Of a stretch of DNA of 64,000 nt, positions 10,527 to 21,867 are shown in pieces. The notes under the pieces are model-generated. The model did no database searches. It saw only the letters and a list, made by a program, of their open reading frames with translations, and was not told where the DNA came from. The translations under genes were made by a program, and so were the position numbers. Each line of letters starts with the position of its first letter. The stretch's first letter is position 1. Location: assembly GCA_012656075.1 (NCBI GenBank), contig JAAKBF010000202.1:62001-126000 (forward strand), in the 5' to 3' direction. The stretch is from Phytophthora hibernalis (Eukaryota > Oomycota > Peronosporomycetes > Peronosporales > Peronosporaceae).

Positions 10527-10660
10527 CCACCCTTTGCGCCTTACGCTAAGTCCTCGGCTTCGGCCCCCGCGGTTTCTAGGAAAATAAATAACAAGGAGTT
10601 ATTGTGAGGGCAACCACGTGCCGACCATTGCAGACCTCCGCTTTGCTTCGTTTGCATACC

Positions 10661-11192
10661 TCAGCCCCTGCATAGACACGAGTAAGCATTCATCACCGAG
10701 GTAATACGAGCATTGAGCGGTAGACGTACGAGCAGCAGAGGCAGTGTCGGTGGGAGGAGTGAAGTGTCAGCCTCACGCGTGCAGCTCGGACGGAGGGGAC
10801 GATTGTGCTGCGAAGCGGGAGAATCGATAATGAGTTGGGTGGCAGCCGCGCACATGATTTTTGAAAAAGGAGATTTGGTAATTTTCATAAAAGACCAGCG
10901 TAAAATACATTTGACCATCATTCCCTGTTTTGTACCACTAGCAAATTCCTTGACGTATAGTAATTCGGCAAAGTGAAGGATCGTGTTGCTGTTACCGAAA
11001 GTGATATCCAATGATTGCATTATTTCGAGAACGGGTGTCATGGAGAATCAAGTACGCGTTCAAGTCTGTCAATCCCCCAGGACCCTGCAATTGTTCATCA
11101 TTGCAAATGTACGCGTCCGGGTCCGACGAACAGCAGTTAAAGTATAGCAAAGCCAGCTTCGGATGCTTCGTAACGAGGACGATTGAGGCCAC
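10661..11192 (-). CDS. Possible small minus-strand gene, unknown
   Basis: Two minus-strand frames join if one base near 11000 is removed. They read a hydrophobic start (about 11192 downward, AVAVASIVLVTKHPKLALLY, partly upstream of the first Met), then CCSSDPDAYICNDEQLQGPG, NAYLILHDTRSRNNAII and FAELLYVKEFASGTKQG. The start may be a signal or membrane segment. I do not recognise a family. The length and the single frame repair are compatible with a real gene divergent from 11577, but chance open frames are not excluded. Confidence 0.3.
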
Positions 11193-11576
11193 AGCGACGG
11201 CAAAAGTGGCCGGCGCAATTAATGTAGGTGCATATCACGCCACACTCCAACGAACTGCGCGCATGGTTCGCAGGTCTTCCTCGCGGTCATGTTTTTACTA
11301 CTCTACCATAAAGACCAGCCCAAGATGCTTCACCTACGCCGCGCAAACTGCATTCACCGCTACTCGTGGCGCCTCGCCACCTCCCTCTAGCTTCTTAGCT
11401 ATCGCCTCCTTAATCTCAATCTTTTTGCCGCCCTTTGCCTGACCTGCGCGCTACCAGCCCAATCCTCTAGTTCCCGGCGCTCACAGGTGTCCCTAATCTA
11501 CGAAGTTTAACCCTCGCCTGGCTGCTGCCCTTGACTGAACTCCCGGCACTCGATCGAGTCTGCTCAAATCGAGAAG
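11193..11576. other. Intergenic, possible shared promoter or missed 5' exon
   Basis: Lies between the possible minus-strand gene and the cysteine-rich gene. Around 11400-11450 one plus frame reads a hydrophobic LLNLNLFAALCLTCALPAQ that looks like a signal peptide, but a stop and a frame change separate it from the next frame. A missed first exon of the 11577 gene is possible. Confidence 0.3.
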
Positions 11577-12042
11577 ATGCCAGACATGACATCACAGCAG
11601 AATCTAGCTGAGATTGTCATTACTCGACCGAGTCATATTTGCTGCAACGGCTTCACTGGTGCGTGCCGCTTAGACGACACGAGCTGCGCTAACAACCCTA
11701 TCACCAATATTCAGGTGGCGTGTACGGAAGAACCATTCACTGGCAGCACTTGCACGAAAGCCGTCTTTGAAGCTTTCGGTTCAACTATCTACCAGCAGCT
11801 TCCACCCGGTTTTAACCCTCTTGCAACTTTTCCCACGAAGCAGTCGATCGAAATGTGTGATAATCGGCCGTTCGGACAGTGTGAACGTCCTGACGGGCGT
11901 GAAGGTATCTGCTACAACACCAGGATGCAGGTGCTTGTGTATTTGGCAGATGAGATATACATTTCCCTAACGGCGTTTCCAGATTGAGAAGGGCATTTCG
12001 TGCAACGAAACCATCGAGGACTGGCTTGGATGTCGTAAGTGA
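11577..12042 (+). CDS. Cysteine-rich protein, probably secreted (two exons)
   Basis: From Met at 11577 the frame carries evenly spaced cysteines (HICCNGFTGACRLDDTSCANN, ACTEEPFTGSTCTKAVF, MCDNRPFGQCERPDGREGICYN), typical of a disulphide-bonded extracellular domain. A 52-base intron is inferred at 11931-11982 (GTGCTT...TTCCAG). Splicing joins TRMQ to IEKGISCNETIEDWLGCRK in phase and adds two more cysteines before a stop at 12040. A GTAAGTGAG just before that stop could be another donor. The signal peptide may lie in a missed exon near 11400. It converges on the TMEM94-like gene. Family unknown; no effector RXLR motif seen. Confidence 0.5.
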
Positions 12043-12133
12043 GAGCGCACCTCGTTCAAATTATATGATTGCCGCTTAAGCATCAAGACCCCACCATCCA
12101 GCCAGTCTGTACTGGTTAAGAGCCTTCTTCGCT

Positions 12134-15100
12134 TTACTTTGGACTCCACATGCCAAGACGTGTGTCGAACTGCATCCGGAGGAACTTGTTGTATCGTACA
12201 AGATGTCGCTTGTCGTGGGTCTTGATTGCTTCGTCAACGCCCAAAATTACCAATGGCCAGACGCCTAAAATCACAACCCAGAAGACCCAAGGAACTGAAT
12301 TGATCACAAAATGCCAAAGTGTGATTCCATCGACGCCAACAAGCCCCGCGCGAAGCGTACAAAGTAAAAACTGTAGCAATAGCAGTAGTGTTGCGACTGC
12401 CAACCACATGACGTTGCGGAATGGAGATATCTTAAACATACTCTCGCAACGGTACAAGTACCCGCATGACGAGGCCACAATGCAGATACCAATCATCAGC
12501 AACATTCCAGCCTCCGCACGATCTACTGCTGCCTGAACGGCAGCCGGCCGTGGTCGCTTCGTTACCAGCTCATTGTCCAGCACGAAGTCCATCCATTGAA
12601 ATTCATGGAATTTGTCTGTTTTAAATGTATAAGGGTCCGCAAGATTCGACGCTTGTAATGAAAACCCGAGCAAACACTCAAACGCGACAATGGACATTAA
12701 CACCGACGGCACATGACGTCCCAAAAGTAGGCGATCAACCGTGGTAGGTCCTCTTCCATCTCGAACTCTTCGTTCTTGCGTGGTGTCTTTTTCATGACCC
12801 CTTTTCACTTGCCGATGCGAGCATTGACAAACTGAGCGCCGGTACCAAACCCCACAGTAGCCAAAAGATGGATGCGCAGCTCAATTGAGGCACATGTGGA
12901 AATGGCACAGCATAGGAAGCGAGGATGATCGTGGCGATAAAGAGCTGCGAGACGAAAATGAACGTGTTCATTTGGTGGAAGTTCGTGAGCATACGTCGCC
13001 CCAGTCGAATGAGCTCGATTAAATGGGCCACGCTGGTGGTCCCGCCCGTGGTGGCATCATCTTTGTCCGGTGAATCCGAATTTTCCATGTCTTGCTTGAT
13101 CCCAGAATCAGGAGCACTCTTGAGGCGGAACGCACAAGCGAGTGTGTTTAGAATGTGACTGAACTGGATATCCTCATCGGAGAAAGTTGGGAGTTCCTTT
13201 CCATGTGGAATTGGCTTGTCGAAGAATGCGTGCACACCACCCTGTAACGCCACTGCCAAGTCTGCCTTAGAAAACAGCGGAGCATTGCTTTCTTTCAACG
13301 ACGAGCCAACTCCCATGACCACCTCATCATTCTCCTGAAAGATAGAGACCATCTCACTGATTGTTTCAGGTGTGCTATCTGTGTAAAGCGACACTAACAA
13401 CGGTACATTATCTACCTCAGCCAGGTGACGCTTGATTGCCTCAACTCCATGCGGCAACCGTGCTTTTACGTCCCAATCCGAGTAGTTTGACGTCATGCGA
13501 TGTGGGTCCGGGCCGTCACTATCAAGCGGGCGCAACGATATAGCGCAATTCCAGTCCGTCTCAATTCCCATTTTCTCAGCAAGAAGTTTGCTTCTTCTCA
13601 TGTTACGGGGTGAAAAATACACGAAGCGAATGCCACAAGCATTCAAGTCTTCGATGAAGTCAGGAGTATGCTGCTTCGGTTGGACTCCTGTTGCAACCAT
13701 ACCTAAAAGATCTGGTCATCCTGAATTCGCCACAGCATTGGATCCTTCTCAACAGAGCTTGTTTCGGACGGGTGAAGCCCCACAGACGACTCAACGTCAC
13801 TTAACGTCAGATTCCCGCGTCGTTTAGAAGGTGGCGTGGTCTGACCACTAGCAAGAGTCCCCATCGATTTCGCAGTTCGGCCCCCAGAGATTGATTCTTG
13901 GTCAAGTGACAAATCGTCCACCGAAGCCGGGGAGGCCAGTGGTGACACTGGACCAGCAGAATGACTTAGGTGGCTGTAATCCCGTCCAAATCCCCGATCT
14001 TCACTCACGCTGCTGGAGAATGGCATGCTGTTTCGCCCGGCAATAGACTGAGGGAGTTCAATTCACTGGCTGCGCTGTCATCTACGAGATAGACCGGTGG
14101 AAACGTGGCTCCTAGCCTTCCTTGCTGATTACGGGCTAAACCTGCGTCTGGAGAGTCCAGAAAACTCCCCGTTACTGCTGGAACCAGCGCGGGTAAAGAG
14201 ACTATTAAGCTTGTGAGGGACGGGCACATACGAGAAAGCAATGCAGTCCAGATCCTCAACACGCCACTGATTATACATATCGAGAATGGCGCGTTGTTTC
14301 TCGCTTGTCAACGGGCAAATTGATTTCCGTCCCAATATTCACTGCAGTGGGCTAAGACAACCGTCGGGTGTCCGCGCGACAACAGCTGATGGCGATGTGT
14401 ACGCTTGTCCAGAACCACCGTTGAATAGAGATGTGACTTCAAATTGCCGCGGTATCGCGTATCCTCTTGACCCTGGTCATGGTGATCGTTCGTATGTTCA
14501 TGGTGAGCTAGTCGAGGGCAAATAATATGGATCGACTGCTGCCTTTGAAACATCATTAAATCATCAGCCACCGCAAACCCCATTTCCCGAGAAAGGTTTA
14601 GCAAGTGCTTAGGAAAGGGTAACATCCGAATGTGAGCCGACAATCGCTGCATACAACTCCGCAAGTACGGATCCTTTGCGTCTCCATCGTCAACTGGGCA
14701 GAGTCCTTCATTCGCAAGATAGCGCATATTTTCTTCGTAATGTCTTGCAGGATTTTCGTCGTCGTTTACCATGATTGCCAACCCAATGGGTTTGAGCGAC
14801 GATAAGTGCTGCTTCCATTTAGGGTCCTCAAACTTTAGCCCAGTGTCGCAATTCCGTTCTGCGTGTAGATCCAGAACGGTGGAATTGTTGTGTTGCTTAT
14901 CATTCAGCAAGAATATCTCTTCGACAGACGGGGTCTGCTCACAAAGAATATCGTCGTCAAAACAGCACAGCATCGTTATGTTACCCAATCGCTCTAATAG
15001 TCGAAAGGAGCGGAATGGGACAGGCAGATGCCGTCGATCAGATACATGTGCAAGGTCACAACGCATGAGTCGAAATCGAAGAACCACTAAGAAATACTGC

Positions 15101-16689
15101 AGCGATCGCATGATAGCAGATTGCTTTTGTGCTTCCTCCGAGCGCAGCTTTTCGCGATCTTCAACGTCGTAGATATCTGGCGGTGCAAGTGCAGTGGTCT
15201 TTAGAATTGACGCCATCGCATTATCAATACGAGACGCATGCTCGCCACGACGCCACGAATGTTTGTTTGACCTTTTTGATGCGCCTTTATCGGGTTTCAT
15301 CGCAGCCCTTTCCTCTACCTCAGCGAATTCATCAACGCCTGCTTCACCAACCTGTTCCTGCTCGTGCGTTTTAGGCTCCTTCGGTGCGAGAATTTCTTCA
15401 AACGACCCCAAGATGGAGGCAGTGGCGGCCGCCTCGGCGACAAACAGAACCAGAGGCGTATTCAGCGACGCAAAGCATAGCCATATACCAATCGGCCCCA
15501 GGAGGATGTGAGTGAACGTGGTATCCAGCGATCGATGCTGAACTACCACACGCAATCCGATCGCCAACAGCACTAATACAGAATACAAAGTACAAATGTA
15601 GACAGCCAGAAGCCGCGCTTGTGTCTGTAGCTTCTGCGTGGGCGTCACCGGCCTGTTAATGCGAAACAGCGCGTCTTCAATGTCTCGCACCACCGGCGTC
15701 TCCATCATCTCAAAAATCCGCATCTCACCACACAACTCCAACAACAAAGGCGGATCAAATGTCGCCGTGCACCGCGTCGTATCCTTCGTATGTCTTCTCG
15801 TCCACGACGGCAACTTGCCTCCTCTCGGGTATACCTGCATGTCCTCAGCCCCGTCCATCCCTACAGGTCTCACTTCCCCGAGCAATATCTCCACTCATGA
15901 GTCCAACGACGTCTCCTTCCACCAGTAAATTCATCGGCAGTCGTTGCCACTGACTGTCTCTGTAGCACGCGACATAACTGTTGGATGGCAGCAAGACCGT
16001 CGGCTGCGGTCCTTTGCCCAGCCAAATGGGCGGGCCCTGGTCCTCCTGCTCCTGTCTCTTGTCATTATCTCTGATCATCTGCTGCACTGCCACTCGCACC
16101 CTCTCCGCCATCTCTGCGTGGTGGCGGCGCTTCTGGGTCATATTAAGTAGGATGTTCCCCAGGGCCGCGACCACGAGGAACGCTCCTTCCCCACGGCAGC
16201 CGCCGATCGGTCCTGCTGCTGCTGTCCGAGGCGTCTGGCCGCGTCTGCGAAGCGGAAGAAGGCGCAGAGCGCAAGCAGCAGCGAGAACGGGTCGCGGAAC
16301 TCGGTCGTGAGGTTGGACGACGCCTCCTTCTCCTGGATCTTGCGCTCGATGGCCTGCAGCAGCCGCTTGCGGCCCGCCAGCATGGACAGCCCCAGCACCG
16401 GGTACGACGTCGAGCTGGATACGTTGCTGAAGGTGCTGTAGCTGGTGCTGCCGTCCATGGAGCGCCGCAGAGGGTAGTTGGGCGGTCTGGGAGTGCGTGA
16501 GGGAGGCTCCCGACGTCTCCAGGAGGCGGGCGACGAGGCAGGAGACGTCATTAGAGAGGGAAGAGGGGGAGGAAGAAGGTGAGGGTAATGATAGGAGGGA
16601 GAGCAGCGCTCAGGGGGCGTAGAGGGCGATGGAGAGCAAGGATCGCGACGCCGAGACATAAAGAGTGAAGGTCGCACGTTGCACTGCAA
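12134..16689 (-). CDS. TMEM94/ERMA-like P-type-ATPase-related membrane protein
   Basis: About 1,500 residues resembling animal TMEM94, described as an ER magnesium transporter related to P-type ATPases. Landmarks in order: two hydrophobic segments near the N-terminus; LLPSNSYVACYRDSQWQRLP and NLLVEGDVVGLMSGDIA (actuator-like); two membrane segments at about 15640-15400; FDDDILCE where a DKTG phosphorylation site would be; EYWDGNQ; GIRFVYFSPRNMRRSKLLAEKMG; DNVPLLVSLYTDSTPETI; several C-terminal membrane segments; and the ending FLRMQFDTRLGMWSP. At least five single-base breaks (near 16180, 15880, 14312, 14030, 13700) each sit in a homopolymer and each is repaired by one base. The start Met is uncertain (16689, 16659 or later). 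The family assignment is strong; the transport function is inferred. Confidence 0.85.
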
Positions 16690-16986
16690 TCGGGAACTAC
16701 AAAAGTAGTCGCAAGATCGGATTTGGACCTTGATTTATTTCATTTGTGTAGTGTATTCTAATTGTGGGTTGCTGTCACTACATGTATATTACAACAGTAG
16801 GTGGATAGTGAACACGATATTGCTGAAACAGACAAGGACGAAAGGGATAGGTGAAACCTCTTTTTCGAATCCTAATTGGTTAGAAATGCGAATACGATCC
16901 TGCAACTGGCTGAAAAGGCTTTGCATCGGAACCACCCGAACATTGGTGCCACCTCAGTCGGGGATTTGACAGCGAGCAAGGAGAAG
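16690..16986. promoter_or_regulatory. Divergent intergenic region
   Basis: 297 bases between the start of the TMEM94-like gene (minus) and eIF1A (plus), so it should hold both promoters. AT-rich around 16730-16860. No clear Inr match was picked out. Confidence 0.4.
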
Positions 16987-17477
16987 ATGCCCAAGAACAA
17001 AGGAAAGGAGGCAAGAACCGTCGCCGCGGAAAGGGCGACGGCGAGGAGAACAAGCGCGAGCTCGAGTTCAAGGAAGACGGCCAGGGTGCGTTTTAGACGT
17101 TTATGGTGTATACTTGTATTCGGCTCTAACGTATACTGTCTTGTGTTGTAAACACAGAGTATGCGCAGGTGGTGCGGATGCTGGGCAACGGCCGCCTGGA
17201 GGCCTACTGCTTCGACGGTGTGACGCGCCTCGGTCACATCCGCGGAAAGATGCGCAAGAAAGTGTGGGTGGGCGCCGGAGACATCATCCTCGTGAGTCTG
17301 CGCGAGTACCAGGACGGCAAGGTGGACATCATTCATAAATACAACGCAGACGAGGCGCGTAGCCTCAAGGCCTACGGAGAGCTGCCGGACAATGCGCGCA
17401 TCAACGAGACGGCCGTGGACATGGCCATGGAGAACGACGGCGAGGACGACATTGGCTTCGACTTCGACGACATCTAA
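16987..17477 (+). CDS. Translation initiation factor eIF1A
   Basis: eIF1A binds the 40S A site and promotes scanning and start-codon selection. Exon 1 (16987-17085) begins MPKNKGKGG-like, with a basic tail ending ELEFKEDGQ. One G is missing near 17008, which shifts the frame. A 72-base intron follows (17086-17157, GTGCGT...ACACAG). Exon 2 (17158-17477) gives EYAQVVRMLGNGRLEAYC, HIRGKMRKKVWVGAGDIILV, the OB fold, then the acidic C-terminal tail ending GEDDIGFDFDDI. That DIDDI-like tail is diagnostic of the family. Length, about 139 residues, is normal for eukaryotes. Confidence 0.93.
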
Positions 17478-17556
17478 GCAGGCTGTTGTGTAGGGCACTG
17501 CCGAAAGCTCTCGCCGGCGAGAGGAGACGAGACGCGTTAGTCGCTATGGAAACTCC

Positions 17557-17568
17557 CTCATTTTCGCG
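17557..17568 (+). promoter_or_regulatory. Possible oomycete Inr
   Basis: CTCATTTTCGC matches the TCAYTYY-type initiator used by oomycete promoters. It lies about 110 bases before the first in-frame ATG of the next gene. A single short match, so tentative. Confidence 0.3.
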
Positions 17569-17673
17569 CTCACTCGCAACGCGCTCGCAGCTAGTTTTTT
17601 CTTAGCTAGACAAGTGAAGCGCTCGCTTGGACGCGCGGTAAGAGCGCGACACGACCGGGCGAGATCGCCGGCA

Positions 17674-18317
17674 ATGCGATGTATTTCATTTGGTGGCTTG
17701 GATCTGGTCGGAAGTGTCTTTGCGTGCGGTGTTGCTCGGATGGTAATTTTAGGTGTAGGACGTGATACTATTGTGGGCAAGTGTCGTTGCTGCAGTGGAC
17801 TGATGCCTCCGACGGAGACTATGAAAGCTGTGCTCATGCCGCCGACAGGAGCCTCGAGGCCGGTCGGGCTTGTGAAACCTGAGCGGAAGATTGCGAGCGA
17901 TGATGACCCGCAGGTTCGGCAGCAGAAGAAAGTGAGTGCTCGCCTGGGCCACGATGAAGAAGCGGTGAGGGAAACAGCGTTGAGTCCGAGGGTGCGGAGA
18001 AGGTTGTCGAACGCGAAGGAGAGTGCAAGCATCTTCAGCATGGGTACGTTGGGCCAATGATCGAGTTAGTGGAGTGCTTCGGAGTGTTAACAATGCGTGA
18101 TTTAGTGTGCGAGCAGGGAGAGGTGATCCAGTGGATGACCGCATGCCATCCGGACCTGACTGCGTTCGGCCGCGATTTGGAAAGACGCGGGTACCGTACG
18201 CTCAGCAGCATTGCGTTCCTCACAGACGAAGATGTCGACAGCGTGGCGGATCCAGACTTGCGGCAATTGCTCCTGACAACACTTTCTCGGTTGCGTCATG
18301 AATTATTTCGCATGTAA
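17674..18317 (+). CDS. Small protein with SAM-like C-terminus (two exons)
   Basis: Exon 1 ends at 18043, the intron is 18044-18105 (GTACGT...TTTAG, 62 bases) and exon 2 ends at 18317. Splicing joins KESASIFSM to VCEQGEVIQWM in frame. The protein has an extended Pro/Arg/Lys-rich middle (ASRPVGLVKPERKIASDDD) and a C-terminal helical segment, QGEVIQWMTACHPDLTAFGR, then YRTLSSIAFLTDEDVDSV and LLLTTLSRLRHEL. This resembles a SAM-type domain (helix, then L-x-x-L-T-x-x-D-V). The start is uncertain: 17674 is the first ATG, but 17803 (MPPTETMK) may be the real one. Function unknown; an adaptor or oligomerisation role is only an inference. Confidence 0.6.
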
Positions 18318-18396
18318 TGAAAGCAAATACTTCGAAGTAAAGAACAACCGAGTTTCAAGCACGCTGAGTTTTCAAGTTGGTAAATAAGAGGGAGGC

Positions 18397-20605
18397 TTAC
18401 ACTCTCGATGCAGAACCATGGTGAGCGCCGATTTCGACGTTTGCAGCGCTTTCGGTGACACCAGACGCGTCAAAAGGAGCGCAATAATTGTAAGGATCTT
18501 GCTGATGATTGTCGGGAATCTCTGCGTGTCCATCCCAGAGCTCTTCATTTAAAAGCACAGGGGTTTCTTGAGGATAGTCTCCATATTCGGTACATGTAGT
18601 TGCCTCCATCGCGGCAGGTTCCGCCTGTTCAGCATGGCTCCAATCTTGTCCAGCTGTGTCGGATGGAGTATTTACGGCGTCTTCGTAATCGTACTCTTGC
18701 TGCTCGTAATCACTGATAACGTGTTCGGTTTGATAAACCAAGGGATCATTATCCCTAACATCTGTTTCACGTTGCTGGGCTTCATCGTACACGTATTCGC
18801 TTGCTTCGAAGTCTGGTGTTGTTTGTTCAAGTGAGATATCATTCTCCTCGTTCATGTAATACACTGTGTCACTACTTGTTAGCTCCAGTGTTTCGTATTG
18901 AAATAAAGCACTTGCGAATTGTTCTGCGTCATTCGAAAAAATGATTCCTCTTTTGACCTTCAAGCTCGTCTGCGTTAGTTGATTCCATCGCCTGTTCAGC
19001 TCCATGCAAAGATGATTCAAAATTTTCAGGAGTTTCGAGTTGTGAATCTTCGTTGTCGTGCAGATCATTATCCATAACATGACCCATGGTTTCCTCCTCG
19101 CCAGCAGAAGGTGGTGTTTGCTCCTCATCTACAAATACAGGGTCGTCGTTGTCTTCAGTCTGCAGCTCCGGGATTTCTTCATGCACAGCTTGATTCAGCT
19201 CAACGATTTCCCCATCCTGGAAATGCGAAAGTTCCTCGTTTGTGTTACATGTAACCTCTGGTTCAAGCTCCGCTGCAATTTCGTTGATTTGAATCTGATC
19301 AGCCTTTTCAGCATTGAGATCTTCTGTACCTATTACGTCTTCACTTGATACCGAGCTGGCTTCGGTGGCTTGATTAGGACCAGTATACGCTTCCTCTGTT
19401 GTGACTTCAAAAGGTTCAGCAGTATTCATATCAAAATCCTTTGATACGAAGACATCCGCCGTAACTTCAGTAATAGCCTCACCTGGAGCCTCAAACTCAT
19501 TCAAGCTGTTTGGCTTTTCCTCTCCGCCAACTTCCACGATACGTGATGCATCATGATCACCAGATTTTCGCACCTTAACTCCACATTATTTCCACCACTC
19601 GAGAACGTGTGATCATCATAATATGTGTCATCAGTCAAAGTTTCACCTTCAGGCACCTGCTTCACGTTTGTACTACATGTATCTTCAGCACTATCGAAAT
19701 CTTTAGAAAGGAGATTAGTTTCTTGTTCTGCTACCAGCTCGATCAGATTTGTTAACAGCGTTGAAATTGTACTAGTAGTAGCAGTATCCACATTTTCCAC
19801 CTCGGAAATAGCGATAGCTCCATTGTTTGTTGCCGACAAATCTGTGTATTCAGCAGGAACTAGTTTCATTTGTCCGTTGCCTCCACCATCCTTCAACTGA
19901 TCGTGGTCACTCTTAATTACTCTTTCTTCCGGATGCTCTGATCGAGAACTTGACTTCAGTTCATTCTCCTTGACTGACAGCTCATTTGAAGTCAGAACGG
20001 ACTCAATCTGTTCGCCTGAATGATAAGGTTCCAAATCCGCCCCAGCACTCGATTCTGCTGCGACACCCTCTCTTGAAGAATGAGGGGCAATATCGTTGGT
20101 ACTAGTCCCCACATCTAATACATCTTGTGAAACACCAGTCTCTTCGCTTGATTGAGGCGTGGGCGCTGTTTCCATACGTTCTTCATGACAAGATTTGGCA
20201 ACCTTTTCATCGGTCTCAGCTGTTGCGGGAGATTTTTCACGCTGCTCTTCTTCCTTTGTTTTCCTTTGCTGGATGGAGGTGCCTTCCTTCCACGCTTGCT
20301 CCCACTGATGGCGAACGTGCAACAGTTATACTTGCAAGCTTCTTCGACTTCCCTCAGATGAGCTACTATCAAATTTGAAGCGAGGGCTGAAAAATGGATC
20401 TGTTGGGGATAATTGCGGAGCGGAGCGTTTGACCTCACTTGGCTCAGTTTTCCCCCTCTTTTGCTTGCACTAGATGGACTCTGCATTTCAAGAGGTGGTA
20501 AAGCTGAAATCGGAGCTCTCGACAAAGCATCAGCGACGATAGAGCGAGGCGTGGGGATCTGTGGGCCACTGTGACGGTCTTTCCCTTTGCCAGCGGGCTA
20601 GGCAT
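18397..20605 (-). CDS. Long acidic, low-complexity protein, unknown
   Basis: Five overlapping minus-strand frames read as one protein of about 730 residues if single-base homopolymer errors are repaired near 20550, 20330, 19570 and 18945. The N-terminus is basic with Ser/Pro (MPSPLAKGKTVTVAHRSP) and contains a possible short coiled coil (HLREVEEACK, then HQWEQAWKEG and KTKEEEQREK). The rest is strongly acidic with many Glu, Asp, Thr and Ser and few hydrophobic residues, ending ESAANVEIGAHHGSASRV. Composition suggests an intrinsically disordered protein. No domain is recognised and no function is proposed. Confidence 0.6.
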
Positions 20606-20625
20606 TCGAAGAGGCCCGCTTCGAG

Positions 20626-20647
20626 GGCTCAAGAGTAATCTTGAGCC
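20626..20647. other. Perfect hairpin upstream of the acidic-protein gene
   Basis: GGCTCAAGA, loop GTAA, TCTTGAGCC: a 9-bp perfect stem with a tetraloop. It starts about 20 bases upstream of the presumed start codon at 20605, in the 5' leader or promoter. Confidence 0.5.
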
Positions 20648-20790
20648 AGTTTTACCTGGGCTCTTCTGGTCCCGGCGGCTAGCAGAGCACGTCCTTACTT
20701 GTGCTTTGGTGGCGAGTGTTCGCTTTGCTGCGAGGTATGAGTTGCGGATTGTCGTGGTGATTGAGTGATCAGTGCCTAGATACTGTTCTG

Positions 20791-21665
20791 CTAGGCCAAT
20801 TCCCTACATAACCAAAAACATGTACGAATACATTGCATTAGCCCACAGCTGCACAACACACAGTATATTTTACGTCGAAGTACCTTTTTGTAGCTCGAGA
20901 CGGATTCAGCGTAGTCCTTCAGGAACTCTTGCTCTACGCCGACGTTGTGGTAGGCGATGCACATGACGGATATTCGATCAAGTCTGGAGCTGGAGGTGTC
21001 CGCTGTTGTTGTCTCAGTGGTCGTGTCAGTGGTGTGCTTACTACGAATGAACCCCTCCTGTAGAGTTATAAGCGCTTCTTGTGCGCGTTCTAGTGCTTCC
21101 TCGTGTTTACCGAGCTGTGATAGTATAGCGCACATATTCAATTGTGTATCGGCGGCGTTGCGGACATTCTCCAGCCTCTTTTCAAGCTCAATGCTCGCTT
21201 CAAACTTGTCATAGCAGCGTGAAGTTTCCCTAATCGCCGGTAGTAGCACGCCAGATTGTTGAGCGTAGTGGCTCGCTCGACGGGGTGGTGGCGTTGAGTA
21301 AGCACTTCTGCCTTCTTCAGCAGGTCGATAGTCACTGCGTAGTTGTCTTGCAGCAAGAAACTCATTGCCAGAAGGTTGCACATCTCAGCCAGCGCTCGAC
21401 AGGCCTGAATTACCTCTTCGCTCTCGATGCCGAAGAATTGTCGGCGTAGCACGAGCGCTCGTTCCATGCAGTCGAAAGCTTTGAGATAATTGCCCTGTAT
21501 ATCCAAAAGCGTGTCAGACAATACAGGAATGAGCGTACAGGTGCAGGTTTGATATAAAAAGTCACCTACAGCTCGTTGTTGGTGACTGCATTCCTCGTCG
21601 AGTCGATGCAGCGCCTCCAGCTCTTGTTGTTCCTCCCGAACATCTCGCAACGCCTTGTCGCGCAT
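20791..21665 (-). CDS. Tetratricopeptide-repeat protein
   Basis: Starts MRDKALRDVREEQQELEALH. A 75-base intron (21495-21569, GTAGGT...ATACAG) joins SHQQRA to GNYLKAFDCMERALVLRR. TPR helices follow: NLLAMSFLLQDNYAVTIDLL, TLNNLACYYRRLGKLHAAM, LNMCAILSQLGKHEEALE and AYHNVGVEQEFLKDYAESV, with the usual A/G/Y/A spacing. One A missing near 21207 shifts the frame. The C-terminus after SSYKK is probably spliced to a downstream exon, because the unspliced end lacks repeat character. TPR arrays bind peptides; the partner is unknown. Confidence 0.7.
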
Positions 21666-21867
21666 GATGCCTGCACGAAATGCTGCTGGAATAGTTGAGC
21701 TCCCAATTTCATAACCACGCAGCTAATTTTACCGTTCATACACCGTGCCAACAGACTCAGGCCGTTGCGGCGAGCGGTAAGGCAACTCCATTCGTCGACA
21801 GGTTGAAGCTGTCTTGTCTTGTTTGCGCAAACCAGGTAGATCTGTGAGTGAAGGTGACTCTGCATTA

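Noticed and set aside
11577..12042. Cysteine-rich protein as an RXLR or Crinkler effector
   Set aside because: No RXLR, EER or LFLAK-type motif; only the cysteine pattern is seen.
12134..16689. TMEM94-like locus as a pseudogene because of at least five frame breaks
   Set aside because: All breaks are single bases in homopolymers with conserved coding on both sides; assembly error is the simpler explanation.
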